The notes under the pieces were generated by a model, which worked only from the letters and a program-made list of their open reading frames with translations, was not told the origin of the DNA and ran no database searches. The position numbers were made by a program, and so were the translations under genes. Positions 15,932 through 24,765 of a stretch of DNA of 64,000 bases are shown one piece after another. This DNA comes from Theionarchaea archaeon (GTDB lineage Archaea; Methanobacteriota_B; Thermococci; Methanofastidiosales; SZ-28-30), in contig JACVGT010000031.1 in NCBI GenBank assembly GCA_018992685.1, forward strand, positions 11,631 through 75,630, read 5' to 3'. Numbering within the stretch: the first letter of the stretch is position 1; every line of letters begins with the position of its first letter.

Positions 15932-17659
15932 TTATCTGTGAAGAAAATCGCCTGGTCCTCGATCAACTCTCTTTCCCAGCAGGAGGACTAGAGGCAGCAA
16001 AGATGGGACAAACATGAGAAATCCTATGGATTGATTTCGTTTCTCCTCTGCAATCTCTTGAAGTTTCCTATCAAGTTCCTTCGAACAAGTGGTGCAATAG
16101 TCCCAGTGATTTGAAGACATGATACATTTTCCTTCATGGTCATCAAGCCCAAGGATATGGCCTATTTCGTGCGCTACAGTGAAAGACTTTCCAGTACTGC
16201 AGTATGCAACATTTGAACGTGGAAGCCGGAAGCCCAAACCATTGCCGCAGCACTCTTTCTCGTTGATTAGGACCACATACACATCTCCTTCGGGCACCTG
16301 CTCTCTGGACCTAAACCTAAGAAATTTCAGATGGTACCAGGTCTCCCAAATGAACGGCGGGCAGCCAAGTGGACCCATGTCTGCTTCATCCCAGAATACT
16401 ACATCTGGGTTCAGGAAGTTTTCAATATGGGAATACTCAAAAAAATGATCATATTGAGTTCTTGCCTCATTCTCGTAGCTTTCATGATTCCCATCCCAGC
16501 CACCAGGAACAAATACGATCCTGAATCTAGTTCTCTCGCTTACTCTACATCGCATATTGAGATAGATGGTTGTGTCTTCTTCACAACTGAGAAAGACAGT
16601 TTCTTCGACAGTTTCACAGCCATATTTCTTTAATTGGATTGTATGCTTTCCAGCGGGTAATGGAACTCCACAAATTCCATCAGAAGTAGTCGAACTTGCT
16701 CGATCTGCAGGTCCTCCACTTTCTGTAAGTCTATATTCGCCGTCAACATACAAGTCATATTCATATATATTGCAATGAATCCACAGAAGCGTGTTTTCGC
16801 ATTCTTTTTTGCTACAGTCACAATCTGAATCATCACAATCAATCTTGCCATCACCATCATCATCTCTTCCATTGTTGCAGTCCTCGTTTGGAACGACATC
16901 AGGACATCCATCACCATCTTGATAACCATCGTAATTTTCCTTTTCATGAGGGCAGTCGTCGTAGCAATCTTTTATTCCATCGGAGTCAGAGTCTCTCCTG
17001 CAAGGATCGCAATCTGAGTGCTGCCTACAATCTGAATCATCACAATCAATCTTGCCATCACCATCATCATCTCTTCCATTGTTGCAGTCTTCATAACAAT
17101 CCATTGTCACATGAATCGTTGTTGAATGTCCACATTCTATTCTAGCAGTCTTTGTTATGGTATCGCACCCGTCCTTCTTCAGTTTCACCGAATATGTTCC
17201 TGCCTCCAGTTTTATCCCACATTCTCCGTCACCATCTTCAGTGAGTTCATAGTTGCCATCTATGTAGAGTTCATAACCTGCGATATTGCATTTGACAATG
17301 AGCCACTCTTCGCATTCTTCTGGAGAACCACACTCAGCGCATGAGCTGATATAATATGCTTCTTTGGCATCCCACATAACTCGTACTTCACCTCCAGATT
17401 CGCATCGTACAGACATCCACTTTGGATTTATGAATTTCATGTAATAACCCAGGTAGCTCTCCGGGGGATCATCCAGGTAGACAATCCCTCCCTCACATAA
17501 CTCCATGGGAACGAATTGGCAACCCTCTACATTGTCCCAATAACTATATACAAAACCACAGAGAGTTTCTTCTCCGAGCGAAACATTACTTGTCATTCCA
17601 GAAAGAAGACTAAGGGCAAAGATGCCCATCACTACCACATATCTTTTCATCATAACCAT
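15932..17659 (-). CDS. Secreted, C-terminally anchored matrixin-like metalloprotease with PEGA and calcium-motif repeats
   Basis: A 575-residue exported protein. A signal peptide covers about residues 1-28. Two PEGA-like beta domains (each YELYIDGNYELTE / YDLYVDGEYRLTE, about 150-205 and 290-360) flank an acidic, Cys-rich block in which the unit DCNNGRDDDGDGKIDCDDSDC occurs twice around a thrombospondin-type-3 stretch; these DxDxDG motifs bind calcium. The C-terminal catalytic domain has HEIGHILGLDDH from residue 497 (HExxHxxGxxH, metzincin) and CIMSS as the Met-turn. A final hydrophobic helix (about 545-562) and a basic end anchor it outside the cell. Substrate unknown. Confidence 0.82.
   Translation of the reverse strand: MVMMKRYVVVMGIFALSLLSGMTSNVSLGEETLCGFVYSYWDNVEGCQFVPMELCEGGIVYLDDPPESYLGYYMKFINPKWMSVRCESGGEVRVMWDAKEAYYISSCAECGSPEECEEWLIVKCNIAGYELYIDGNYELTEDGDGECGIKLEAGTYSVKLKKDGCDTITKTARIECGHSTTIHVTMDCYEDCNNGRDDDGDGKIDCDDSDCRQHSDCDPCRRDSDSDGIKDCYDDCPHEKENYDGYQDGDGCPDVVPNEDCNNGRDDDGDGKIDCDDSDCDCSKKECENTLLWIHCNIYEYDLYVDGEYRLTESGGPADRASSTTSDGICGVPLPAGKHTIQLKKYGCETVEETVFLSCEEDTTIYLNMRCRVSERTRFRIVFVPGGWDGNHESYENEARTQYDHFFEYSHIENFLNPDVVFWDEADMGPLGCPPFIWETWYHLKFLRFRSREQVPEGDVYVVLINEKECCGNGLGFRLPRSNVAYCSTGKSFTVAHEIGHILGLDDHEGKCIMSSNHWDYCTTCSKELDRKLQEIAEEKRNQSIGFLMFVPSLLPLVLLLGKRVDRGPGDFLHR
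16820..16882. repeat. 63-bp perfect direct repeat, copy A (inside the metalloprotease gene)
   Basis: Identical to 17027-17089, 207 bp apart, coding for the DCNNGRDDDGDGKIDCDDSDC calcium-motif unit. Identity at synonymous positions points to recent duplication or conversion. Confidence 0.9.
17027..17089. repeat. 63-bp perfect direct repeat, copy B
   Basis: Second copy of the repeat at 16820-16882, in the same reading frame of the same gene. Confidence 0.9.
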
Positions 17660-18139
17660 CTCATTCAGGTCTCCTTATCATCCTTAATAAGTTTTTCGTG
17701 GATTCAGAGCAGCAAATCAAGACAACATTCTCCATTTGCTCACTGTCAATTCTTGAGTCAATCCCCATCATGGGTCATTGCGGACTCAGATACTGACTGA
17801 AATAGACGAAAAGCTCAATCATTCAATTGGAAAAGAGAAGATCACTGATACCTGTGTAATATCAAGGAAGAAGAAGTGATTCAACACAGAAAACTTCCTT
17901 ATGAAGACAGAGTCTTCTTGGATTCTCTTTGTTTCCATGGTTTTTTGATCTTCGTATCTACTCTCTCTCAGAAAGTGCAGGAACCTTGGTCCTTGAGCTG
18001 CTTCTACCGTTTATTGTTCATTTAATGATTGAAATCCAGTCGGCAAGCGTTTCAATGAGTGGGAAAAGAACCCTACCAGGAAAGAGTGGCCTGGATAAGA
18101 AGAGTTACTTTTTTATTGTTACGTGTATTTACTCGGTCG
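17660..18139. other. Intergenic region, divergent promoters
   Basis: No supported gene. The metalloprotease promoter (minus-strand TTATTAAGG, near 17680) and a T-rich TATA-like element for marker 8 (TTTTTTATTG, 18109-18118) are at the two ends. The middle shows no clear coding signal. Confidence 0.4.
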
Positions 18140-19051
18140 ATGAAACTCCGTATCGAAGACGTGGTGGAACGGTGTAATCGCACATTTGTCCACATCGGTG
18201 GAGACTTCGTGCTCATAGAGGATTCTCCCATTCAGTGTCCATTCCTGCGAATTGGGTCCTGGCAGGGGGCATGGGTTGCTCTCTATTTGAGGAAATTACA
18301 GTTTGGACAGTTCACTGATGACAGACAGGTCAGAGACAGACAAAAGTACGTTCCATTCGGAGCCACTGAAATTATAACGGAGGCCCTGAGAGCAGGAATC
18401 CTGGATGCTTGTGTGCTGGTGTGTGATGGAGCAGGAACTGTCATTACTACAGACCCTGAGATCGTACAGGGAATAGGGGGCCGGATGAGCGGCCTCGTGT
18501 ATACCACCCCTCGGCAGAGCGTGATCCGAAGACTCCATGATGAAGGTGCCATTGTGGTGGATCCGGTGAAAGCCAGCATAAATCCAGTGCAGGGAGCAAA
18601 AAGGGCATCCGAGATCTACAGGAGAATCGCAGTGACCACCACTGCAAACTCTTCTATCGAAGAACTGGAAAACCTCCCAGGCGTTGTGACCTTTGTGGTT
18701 CACACCACAGGCATCACCCCGGAACAGGCTTCATATGCAAAAAAATCGGACATCGTCTGGGGATGTGCCTCCAAGTATGTCCGCAAAGTGGTGGGAAGGA
18801 ATGCTGTGCTCCAGCTGGGGGTAGGAATACCCGTTTTCGTGCTTTCTGAGAAAGGGTTATCCGTGATCCAGCCTCAAATAACTACTTTATCCCATGAAAC
18901 AGGTACACTATTAGATCAGAACAGGGAAGCCATTCTCTTGGGCTCCCCTCATGTTATTTACCACAGAAGGACGTTCCAAGGGACATCACTGACAATAGAA
19001 AAGGCAGTATTGCCTGTTTTGCGCCATGCAGGTCCTCATCCCCTGCTCTAG
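18140..19051 (+). CDS. mmp8: Methanogenesis marker 8 protein (DUF2099)
   Basis: A 303-residue protein of COG4022. Characteristic stretches are FGATEIITEALRAGILDACVLVCDGAGTVITTDPEIVQGIGGRMSGLV near residues 75-125 and VVFTHTTGI-like FVVHTTGITPEQA near 195. The family is a phylogenetic marker of methanogens with no proven reaction; it also occurs in some non-methanogenic relatives. ATG 18140 starts the conserved MKLRIEDVVERCNRTFVHIG; a longer frame upstream is not conserved-looking. No methyl-coenzyme M reductase or methyltransferase genes lie in this window. It stands alone. Confidence 0.85.
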   Translation: MKLRIEDVVERCNRTFVHIGGDFVLIEDSPIQCPFLRIGSWQGAWVALYLRKLQFGQFTDDRQVRDRQKYVPFGATEIITEALRAGILDACVLVCDGAGTVITTDPEIVQGIGGRMSGLVYTTPRQSVIRRLHDEGAIVVDPVKASINPVQGAKRASEIYRRIAVTTTANSSIEELENLPGVVTFVVHTTGITPEQASYAKKSDIVWGCASKYVRKVVGRNAVLQLGVGIPVFVLSEKGLSVIQPQITTLSHETGTLLDQNREAILLGSPHVIYHRRTFQGTSLTIEKAVLPVLRHAGPHPLL

Positions 19052-19139
19052 GGTAACCACATCACAATAATATCCATGGAGGATGAAGGTGGGGCTGTGA
19101 TTGAGCAATCTTTTTATACACAGGCCCCTTCACCATAAT

Positions 19140-20018
19140 ATGGAACCTGAAAAAAAGAAACGAATTATTGACACAGGAGGAATTCTCTTTGCATTGTTTA
19201 TCCTGCTCCTGGGAGTCTTCTCAATGTTGCTTGATGTATCACCTTTTGCTGGGATTTTCTATCTGCTGAAGTTTTGGCCGGTGTTGTTGATAGGTCTCGG
19301 GATATGGCTTGTCTTCAAACATGCACAACATGAGGGCATAGGTGCTGTGGTTCTGGCAGTGCTCCTTGTGGTGGCAGTGTACAGTGCTTTCTCTCAGGTG
19401 GAGGTGCAGTCATTCCATAGCGAGGAGAAAGAGCTTTCCTCTGGCTTGACAGACCTTGAAGCATCGCTGGATTTGCTGTTCGGTGTGTTCTCTGTGGACG
19501 CCGCCTCAGATAACCTCTACATCCTTAAGGGATATGAATCCATGGACTCCAGTTTCTACACTGCTGGAAGCACGGGCTACCTTGATCTTTCGTTGACAGC
19601 TGAATCATTTATCCCTCTGGCTGGATCACACGAGGCGGAAATTCTCCTCACAGACACCCTGCCCCTAGTAGTTCATGCAGATGCAGCCTTTTCGACGGTG
19701 AAATTCGATGCCTCCCGTCTCAACATACAGGAACTTGTTATTACTGGGGGACTGTCCAGCTTTGAGCTGGTGTTGGGGGAAACGAATACTGACATCTCTC
19801 TTTCCATGGGCATGTCATCAGTCACGATTTATGTTCCCCAGACTGTGGGGGTTAGGATCGTTTCCACTGGGCTGACATCTTTGTCTGTGCCTACTGGCTG
19901 GATAAAAATCGATGATGGATACATGAGTCCCAACTATGATACAGCACTCTACAGGATTGAAGTAGACTCAAGCACAGGATTGGGAACAATCGTTGTAAAG
20001 TACGTGGACTTGTTCTGA
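19140..20018 (+). CDS. Membrane protein with LiaF-like cell-wall-active domain organisation
   Basis: A 292-residue protein. Charged N-terminus MEPEKKKR is followed by three or four hydrophobic helices (about 13-35, 38-62, 68-90), typical of the LiaI-LiaF-like TM region. The C-terminal half (about 100-292) is an all-beta domain with repeated strand pairs (GGLSSFELVLGETNTDISLSMGMSSVTIYVP, GVRIVSTGLTSLSVP), as in the LiaF C-terminal (DUF2154) fold. LiaF proteins act in envelope-stress signalling in bacteria; in an archaeon that role is only a guess. ATG 19140 is 26 nt after a TTTTTATAC TATA box, and the in-frame upstream TTG would span it. Confidence 0.75.
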   Translation: MEPEKKKRIIDTGGILFALFILLLGVFSMLLDVSPFAGIFYLLKFWPVLLIGLGIWLVFKHAQHEGIGAVVLAVLLVVAVYSAFSQVEVQSFHSEEKELSSGLTDLEASLDLLFGVFSVDAASDNLYILKGYESMDSSFYTAGSTGYLDLSLTAESFIPLAGSHEAEILLTDTLPLVVHADAAFSTVKFDASRLNIQELVITGGLSSFELVLGETNTDISLSMGMSSVTIYVPQTVGVRIVSTGLTSLSVPTGWIKIDDGYMSPNYDTALYRIEVDSSTGLGTIVVKYVDLF

Positions 20019-20549
20019 GCCAGAGCCTGTGTCTTCACAAGCTCCAACACTCATGACCTGTTGGATTCACGGACCATGTCAGAAGACCTGAAGAATTCGT
20101 CCACATGAAGGGAGCTCCTCAATCAGAACAGTCTTTTCCTGTTGAAAGGAAATATACCCGTTGTACTACCGCCTTACCTGAAGGTACTATCACAGTCCTT
20201 CCCAAATTAGAGAGTAGTGGCATGATGGAATGGATGGGAGAGAGTATCCAGTGCCAACACGAGAACAGGTTGCAGGCCTATTTCCTCACAAGAGCAAGCG
20301 TGTAGCACAAGAGTCCCACAGGGGATTGACCATTTAGAATTAGCACTCAAGTATCATAAAATACACAAAACCATTCTGAACCAGAGTGCATCAGCTCTCA
20401 TAAGCTCTATCACCGGTCAATTATTGGATTCATTCATCATCTGCACTACGTGTATCTCTTTCCTTTTTGAATTCTTCATATTCAGTGGGATTCACTACGC
20501 ACAGGGGAATCTTCCGCGCTGTCTCTCGAGATCCAATCCACGCATGTAC
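20019..20549. other. Intergenic region, no clear gene
   Basis: About 530 bases without a supported gene. A minus-strand open stretch of 34 codons (20119-20223) ends in Cys-x-x-TGA but lacks a ribosome-binding site and TATA box, so it is not called. Confidence 0.4.
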
Positions 20550-20681
20550 TCAGTCTTGGGCCAGACTCTCCACAAGGTTTAACCGCTCTCCTTCCTCGAG
20601 GATCATCAGATTGCCACAGTGTGAGCACCTGAGGGCTTTCCTCTTCTTTCCGTCTATCATTACTTCTTCTACTTTCGCCAT
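20550..20681 (-). CDS. Small zinc-ribbon-like protein (43 residues)
   Basis: A short gene supported by a very strong ribosome-binding site (CCAGGAGGT, 5 nt before ATG 20681) and an upstream minus-strand TATA run (TATATATATA, about 20732-20745). The peptide starts MAKVEEVMIDGKKRKALRC and contains one CSHC knuckle (C19-S-H-C22) followed by an acidic helix. A single CxxC implies zinc or Fe-S binding as a dimer, or redox use. No function can be assigned; it is monocistronic. Confidence 0.6.
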   Translation of the reverse strand: MAKVEEVMIDGKKRKALRCSHCGNLMILEEGERLNLVESLAQD

Positions 20682-20892
20682 TAAATACCTCCTGGAAACT
20701 TGAACTCTGAACGTTCTTATCTTTCAGTTGGCTATATATATATTTCGGTCTACTTGGAATATTTCCAAACAAGAAGTGGTAGATTTGCTTACATGAGGGA
20801 GAAAGGGGAAGATTAGCCTCCATTTCTCCAGAGGTTCTCTCTCTTCTTCAGGTGAGGGGAACGTATTTATGGCAACCCTGTAAGAGATACCC

Positions 20893-21444
20893 ATGAAAAC
20901 AGTTCGACCTCCCGAAATTGTGTTGTACCCCAGCAGCGTTGTTCTCGTTACCTCATCTTACCAGGGTAAAGACAATATTATCACACTTGCATGGATTTCT
21001 ACAGCGTGTTTTGACCCTCCTCTGGTGGCCTGTGCCATCAGAGACACCCGATATTCTCACGGACTGATCAAGAACAGCAAGGAATTCGTTCTCAATATAC
21101 CGTCTGAGAACCTGGTTCGAGAAACGGATTACTGCGGACAAGTATCAGGAAGAACGGTGGACAAATTTGCCGCGTGCAAGTTCACCCGGCTTCCAGGATC
21201 CAAGGTCAAAGCCCCGCTCATACAGGAATGCCCTGTCAACATTGAGTGCACGGTGACTCAAATTGTTCATCTAGGCACGCATGACCTGTTCATTGGGGAA
21301 GTGGTAGCTGTGGATGCTGACGAAGATGTGGTAGAAGAGAATAGCATATCCTTTGAGAAGCTGAGGCCCCTTGCTTACACTAGTGGTGACTACTGGACCC
21401 TGGGGAATTCTGTGGGGAAGTACGGGTTCTCAAAGAAGTCCTGA
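20893..21444 (+). CDS. Flavin reductase-like domain protein (flavoredoxin type)
   Basis: A 183-residue FMN-binding split-barrel protein. Family features are the N-terminal PPEIVLYPSSVVLVTSSYQGKDNIITLAWISTACFDPPLVA, RDTRYSHGLIKNSKEFVLNIP and the C-terminal PLAYTSGDYWTLG. Relatives in anaerobes bind FMN and shuttle electrons between ferredoxin or NAD(P)H and acceptors. A TATA box (GTATTTATGG, about 20862-20871) lies 26 nt before the ATG. Its 3' end overlaps the convergent isomerase gene by 65 nt, unusually long, so one of the two stop positions may be affected by recent drift. Confidence 0.87.
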   Translation: MKTVRPPEIVLYPSSVVLVTSSYQGKDNIITLAWISTACFDPPLVACAIRDTRYSHGLIKNSKEFVLNIPSENLVRETDYCGQVSGRTVDKFAACKFTRLPGSKVKAPLIQECPVNIECTVTQIVHLGTHDLFIGEVVAVDADEDVVEENSISFEKLRPLAYTSGDYWTLGNSVGKYGFSKKS

Positions 21445-22168
21445 GCCATTGCAGGGAAGCATTGATCTCCTCTGGCGTGTCGTGGGGAGCTTCCAGGGTG
21501 TAAGCACCTTCATATCCGGATTTGGAAATGGTAGAGAAAATGGGTGGGAAATCGAGGGTTCCGTCCAGGGGCTTGAGGTACCTCCTCTTCCCGTCAAGAA
21601 TCCACTGACCATCATAATCTCTCACATGAACATTGTTGATACGGGATGAAAAGGTCAAGACCTCGTCCAGACAGTTGTACTTGCTGGTGTATTCCAGGTC
21701 AATGGTGAAGAAAGGACTTTCCAGATTTCTGTGAAGAAAAGAGGCCGCATAGGGAATTTCAATTGCTATGTGAGGGATCAGTTCAATGCTGAGTGTGAGA
21801 GAGCACCCTTCAGCGTAATACTCAAGAGAATTCAGAAGGGACACCAGGCGTCTCAGGTCTAAAGACTCATTCAAGGAGTTATATGCATGAAGGACGAGTG
21901 TAGTAGCTCCCACCCTGTGAGCTATGTCAATATCCTGAATGACCAGATCCTTTCCTTTGTCGGGGTCCTCTTCCAGGATGATACATGAGTGCTTTGATCC
22001 ATGTACAGAAAAAAAAGGGTAGCCATTGAATATGGTTGAAACCTCCTTCTTATTCCATGCATTGAAGAGGAATAACTCGAAATGGTCAGTATCCAGGTGA
22101 GATAGAAAAGGCTCTACTGTTTCAGGCTCGCGCCGTGGTATGCAGCAGGTGGAACAGCTAACTATCAT
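21380..22168 (-). CDS. Sugar phosphate isomerase/epimerase (AP endonuclease 2-like TIM barrel)
   Basis: A 262-residue TIM-barrel protein of the xylose isomerase-like family. Typical metal-site segments are LVLHAYNS (about 92-99), LSIELIPHI with Glu (about 126), FTIDLEYTSKYN (Asp), INNVHVRDYDG (His/Asp) and AYTLEAP (Glu). The substrate is unknown. A second, divergent member lies at 32681-33508. TATA TTATATC at about 22190-22197 is 26 nt before ATG 22168. Its last 65 nt overlap the convergent flavin reductase gene. Confidence 0.82.
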   Translation of the reverse strand: MIVSCSTCCIPRREPETVEPFLSHLDTDHFELFLFNAWNKKEVSTIFNGYPFFSVHGSKHSCIILEEDPDKGKDLVIQDIDIAHRVGATTLVLHAYNSLNESLDLRRLVSLLNSLEYYAEGCSLTLSIELIPHIAIEIPYAASFLHRNLESPFFTIDLEYTSKYNCLDEVLTFSSRINNVHVRDYDGQWILDGKRRYLKPLDGTLDFPPIFSTISKSGYEGAYTLEAPHDTPEEINASLQWLRTSLRTRTSPQNSPGSSSHH

Positions 22169-22332
22169 GCTGCCAGAAAGACATAGAGATATAAGAACCT
22201 TTCACGAAATGTGAGATCTGCTGCTGCAGGGGATGGACGGTACACCGTGGTACAGTTCACTTGATCGCTCTGTGTCCTCAACATCCGTTCTGTAACCAAG
22301 GCTTTTTTAACCAGTATACCATTAGGTCATCC

Positions 22333-24588
22333 ATGAAAGGGCTGATAATTCATCCAACATACAGAACTCACGGTGGAAAATCCTTTGTCCATTTGTATGG
22401 CAGATTGGAAAATGGGGAATCGTTCCTGGCTATCAATGAATTTCGCCCTTATTTCTACATTAAGAGATCAGATTTGAATACAGCCCTCAATGTAGAGCCA
22501 CTTGAATTCAAGGAGACGGATATGAAGACATTTTCAGGAGACCCTGTGGTAAAAATCTTCACACAGTACCCCAAAGAGGTTGCTGATCTCAGGAGAATCC
22601 TGGAGAAGAGAGATATTGAATGTTATGAGGCTGATATCCGCTTTGCATACAGATTTCTCATTGATTGTGACATTAGAGGGTTCTGTGAAGTTGAAGGAGA
22701 ATACCGGCCAGGAGAGCGAGTGGATCGCATTTATGAGAACCCGCAGGTTTCTCCCGTTGAGCCCTGCGATATCCCGGTCACCACCCTTTCTCTTGACATT
22801 GAGGTAGATGAATCGACGGGGGAAATCGTTTGCGCCACACTGTATGATGGTGAATACTCCACGTTCTTGTTGAAACAGCACTGCGAACACGCAGTGACCT
22901 GCACCTCTGAAATAGAACTCCTGGGAAAGGTGAAAGAAGCATTACTGGCACGTGATCCTGATGTTATCACCGGGTGGAATGTGGTGGACTTTGACCTGAG
23001 GTACATACAGGACCGTTTCAGGCATTACAAGCTCACCTTTGATGCAGGAAGATCAGAAGCCTCCACCAGGTTCAGGGTTGAATCGTCATTTATCAGGGCA
23101 TCGAGGGCCACGATTGATGGAAGGATGGTCCTGGACGCCATGCATCTATTGAGGGATTTCTTCATAAAACTGGAAGACTACAAATTGGATACTGCAGGAA
23201 AGGCGATCCTGGGTGAGGGAAAAGTGGATATTGAAAAGGATATAGCCAAGGTGTGGAGAGAAACGCCTTCCCTTCTTGTGGAATACAACCAAAAGGACAC
23301 CAGACTTGTATATGACATTATTACTGAGAAACATCTCATTGAATTGACCACGAGAATGACAGGCATTACCGGGTTGCAGTTGGACAGGGTGAAAGCTGCC
23401 ATTGCTTCCCTGGACTCATTATACCTGAGAGAGTCTCAGAAGAGGGGAATCGTGTGCCCTTCAGTATCAGGAGGGAGCAGGAAGCGAGTAACTGGTGGGC
23501 TGGTACAGGAACCCAGGTATGGCATATACGAGTATGTGCTCCTCTTTGATTTCAAGAGTCTGTACCCCTCTATCATGGCCACCTTCAACATCGATCCCCT
23601 GACTTATACGGAAAAGGAAACGGCCATCAAAGCGCCCAATGGGGCATTCTTCCTGGAAGAGCCAGGCATTCTCCCGGAGATCATTTTAACTCTGCTAAGA
23701 AGGAGAGGCCAGGCCGTAATCTATGAGGAACAGTACGCTATCAAAATCATCATGAATTCTCTGTTCGGTGTCCTGGGGAACCCCAATTGCAGGTTTTACA
23801 ATTCCAGAATTGCCAACGCTATCACATCTTTCGGGCGGTATTTTCTGGAAGAAACCACAGAAAAAGTCGAAGCCATGAATTATGAGGTCATTTACGGGGA
23901 TACTGATTCTGTATTTGTTGTCTCCAGGGCAGAATCCATGGAGGAGGCAACAACAATGGGACAGACCATTGAAAGGACTATCAATGAATTCTACGATGGA
24001 TACGTCGAGGAGAACTACGGCAGGACGAACTATCTCGAACTGGAGCTGGAGCAGGCCTATCAGAAATTCTTGCTGCCCAGACAGCGTCACGTCAAGAAAG
24101 GGGCAAAAAAACGGTATGCAGGGTATCACAATGGGGACATTGACATTGTGGGATTGGAGTACGTGAGGAGGGACTGGACAGAACTGGCAAAAGAGTTCCA
24201 GTATGCTCTGTTGAGAAAAGTGTTTACGGGTGAGAATTTCGAAGAATACATCAGAAAAACAGTTAAAGACCTGAAAGCTGGAAGGTTGGACCATCTTCTC
24301 ATCTACAAGAAAGGTGTGAGGAAGGGTCTGGGTGAATATACCAAGACCACGCCTCCCCACGTTAAGGCAGCCCGCAAGATGGATGGGTTCTCAGAAAGGA
24401 TCATCTCATACGTGATGACCAAACGAGGTCCTGAACCAGTGGAGAATAATCCTAGCCGTATTGACTATGATCATTATGTGGAAAAACAGCTCAAACCCAT
24501 AGCTAACAGCATTCTGCACTTTTATGATAGGAGTTTTTCCGATGTGGTCACGGGGCAACGGCAAACAAGTCTTGAACACTTCATGTGA
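22333..24588 (+). CDS. polB: Family B DNA polymerase, bacterial Pol II type
   Basis: A 751-residue replicative-fold polymerase. Exonuclease motifs are D155-I-E157, NVVDFDLRY and YNQKDTRLVYD, so 3'-5' proofreading should be active. Polymerase motifs are DFKSLYPSIM (from D406), KIIMNSLFGVLG and YGDTDS (from Y521). The C-terminus (RRDWTELAKEFQ, PPHVKAARKMDG, RIDYDHYVEKQLKPIANSIL) follows E. coli Pol II closely, rather than the archaeal PolB1/B3 groups, suggesting transfer from bacteria or an old Pol II-type lineage. No inteins. Start ATG 22333 is 26 nt after TTTTTTAACC. In bacteria Pol II serves repair and lesion bypass. Confidence 0.92.
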   Translation: MKGLIIHPTYRTHGGKSFVHLYGRLENGESFLAINEFRPYFYIKRSDLNTALNVEPLEFKETDMKTFSGDPVVKIFTQYPKEVADLRRILEKRDIECYEADIRFAYRFLIDCDIRGFCEVEGEYRPGERVDRIYENPQVSPVEPCDIPVTTLSLDIEVDESTGEIVCATLYDGEYSTFLLKQHCEHAVTCTSEIELLGKVKEALLARDPDVITGWNVVDFDLRYIQDRFRHYKLTFDAGRSEASTRFRVESSFIRASRATIDGRMVLDAMHLLRDFFIKLEDYKLDTAGKAILGEGKVDIEKDIAKVWRETPSLLVEYNQKDTRLVYDIITEKHLIELTTRMTGITGLQLDRVKAAIASLDSLYLRESQKRGIVCPSVSGGSRKRVTGGLVQEPRYGIYEYVLLFDFKSLYPSIMATFNIDPLTYTEKETAIKAPNGAFFLEEPGILPEIILTLLRRRGQAVIYEEQYAIKIIMNSLFGVLGNPNCRFYNSRIANAITSFGRYFLEETTEKVEAMNYEVIYGDTDSVFVVSRAESMEEATTMGQTIERTINEFYDGYVEENYGRTNYLELELEQAYQKFLLPRQRHVKKGAKKRYAGYHNGDIDIVGLEYVRRDWTELAKEFQYALLRKVFTGENFEEYIRKTVKDLKAGRLDHLLIYKKGVRKGLGEYTKTTPPHVKAARKMDGFSERIISYVMTKRGPEPVENNPSRIDYDHYVEKQLKPIANSILHFYDRSFSDVVTGQRQTSLEHFM

Positions 24589-24765
24589 TGATAAGAGGAT
24601 GTCCTCCTTGCAGACGCTGTGCTTCCTGCACCTGCCTGTAGGTTGCTGGAGCAAATGCACATTATGGGCTCATTTCTCATCAACAGCATTGAAAAGCACC
24701 TGATTTCCGTTTTGGACAAGTGTCCCCGGAAACCTTTATAAGTCATAGACTCCGCCTTCTCACTT

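Noticed and set aside
15749-15991. 80-codon frame just after tRNA-Cys
   Set aside because: No ribosome-binding site, no promoter spacing, and it runs into the convergent metalloprotease gene; no family resemblance.
20119-20223. 34-codon minus-strand frame ending Cys-Ser-Asp-TGA-Gly-Ala-Pro, as in a CxxU selenoprotein
   Set aside because: No ribosome-binding site, TATA box or SECIS-like hairpin was seen, and the downstream reading is not conserved-looking. A decayed zinc ribbon is simpler.
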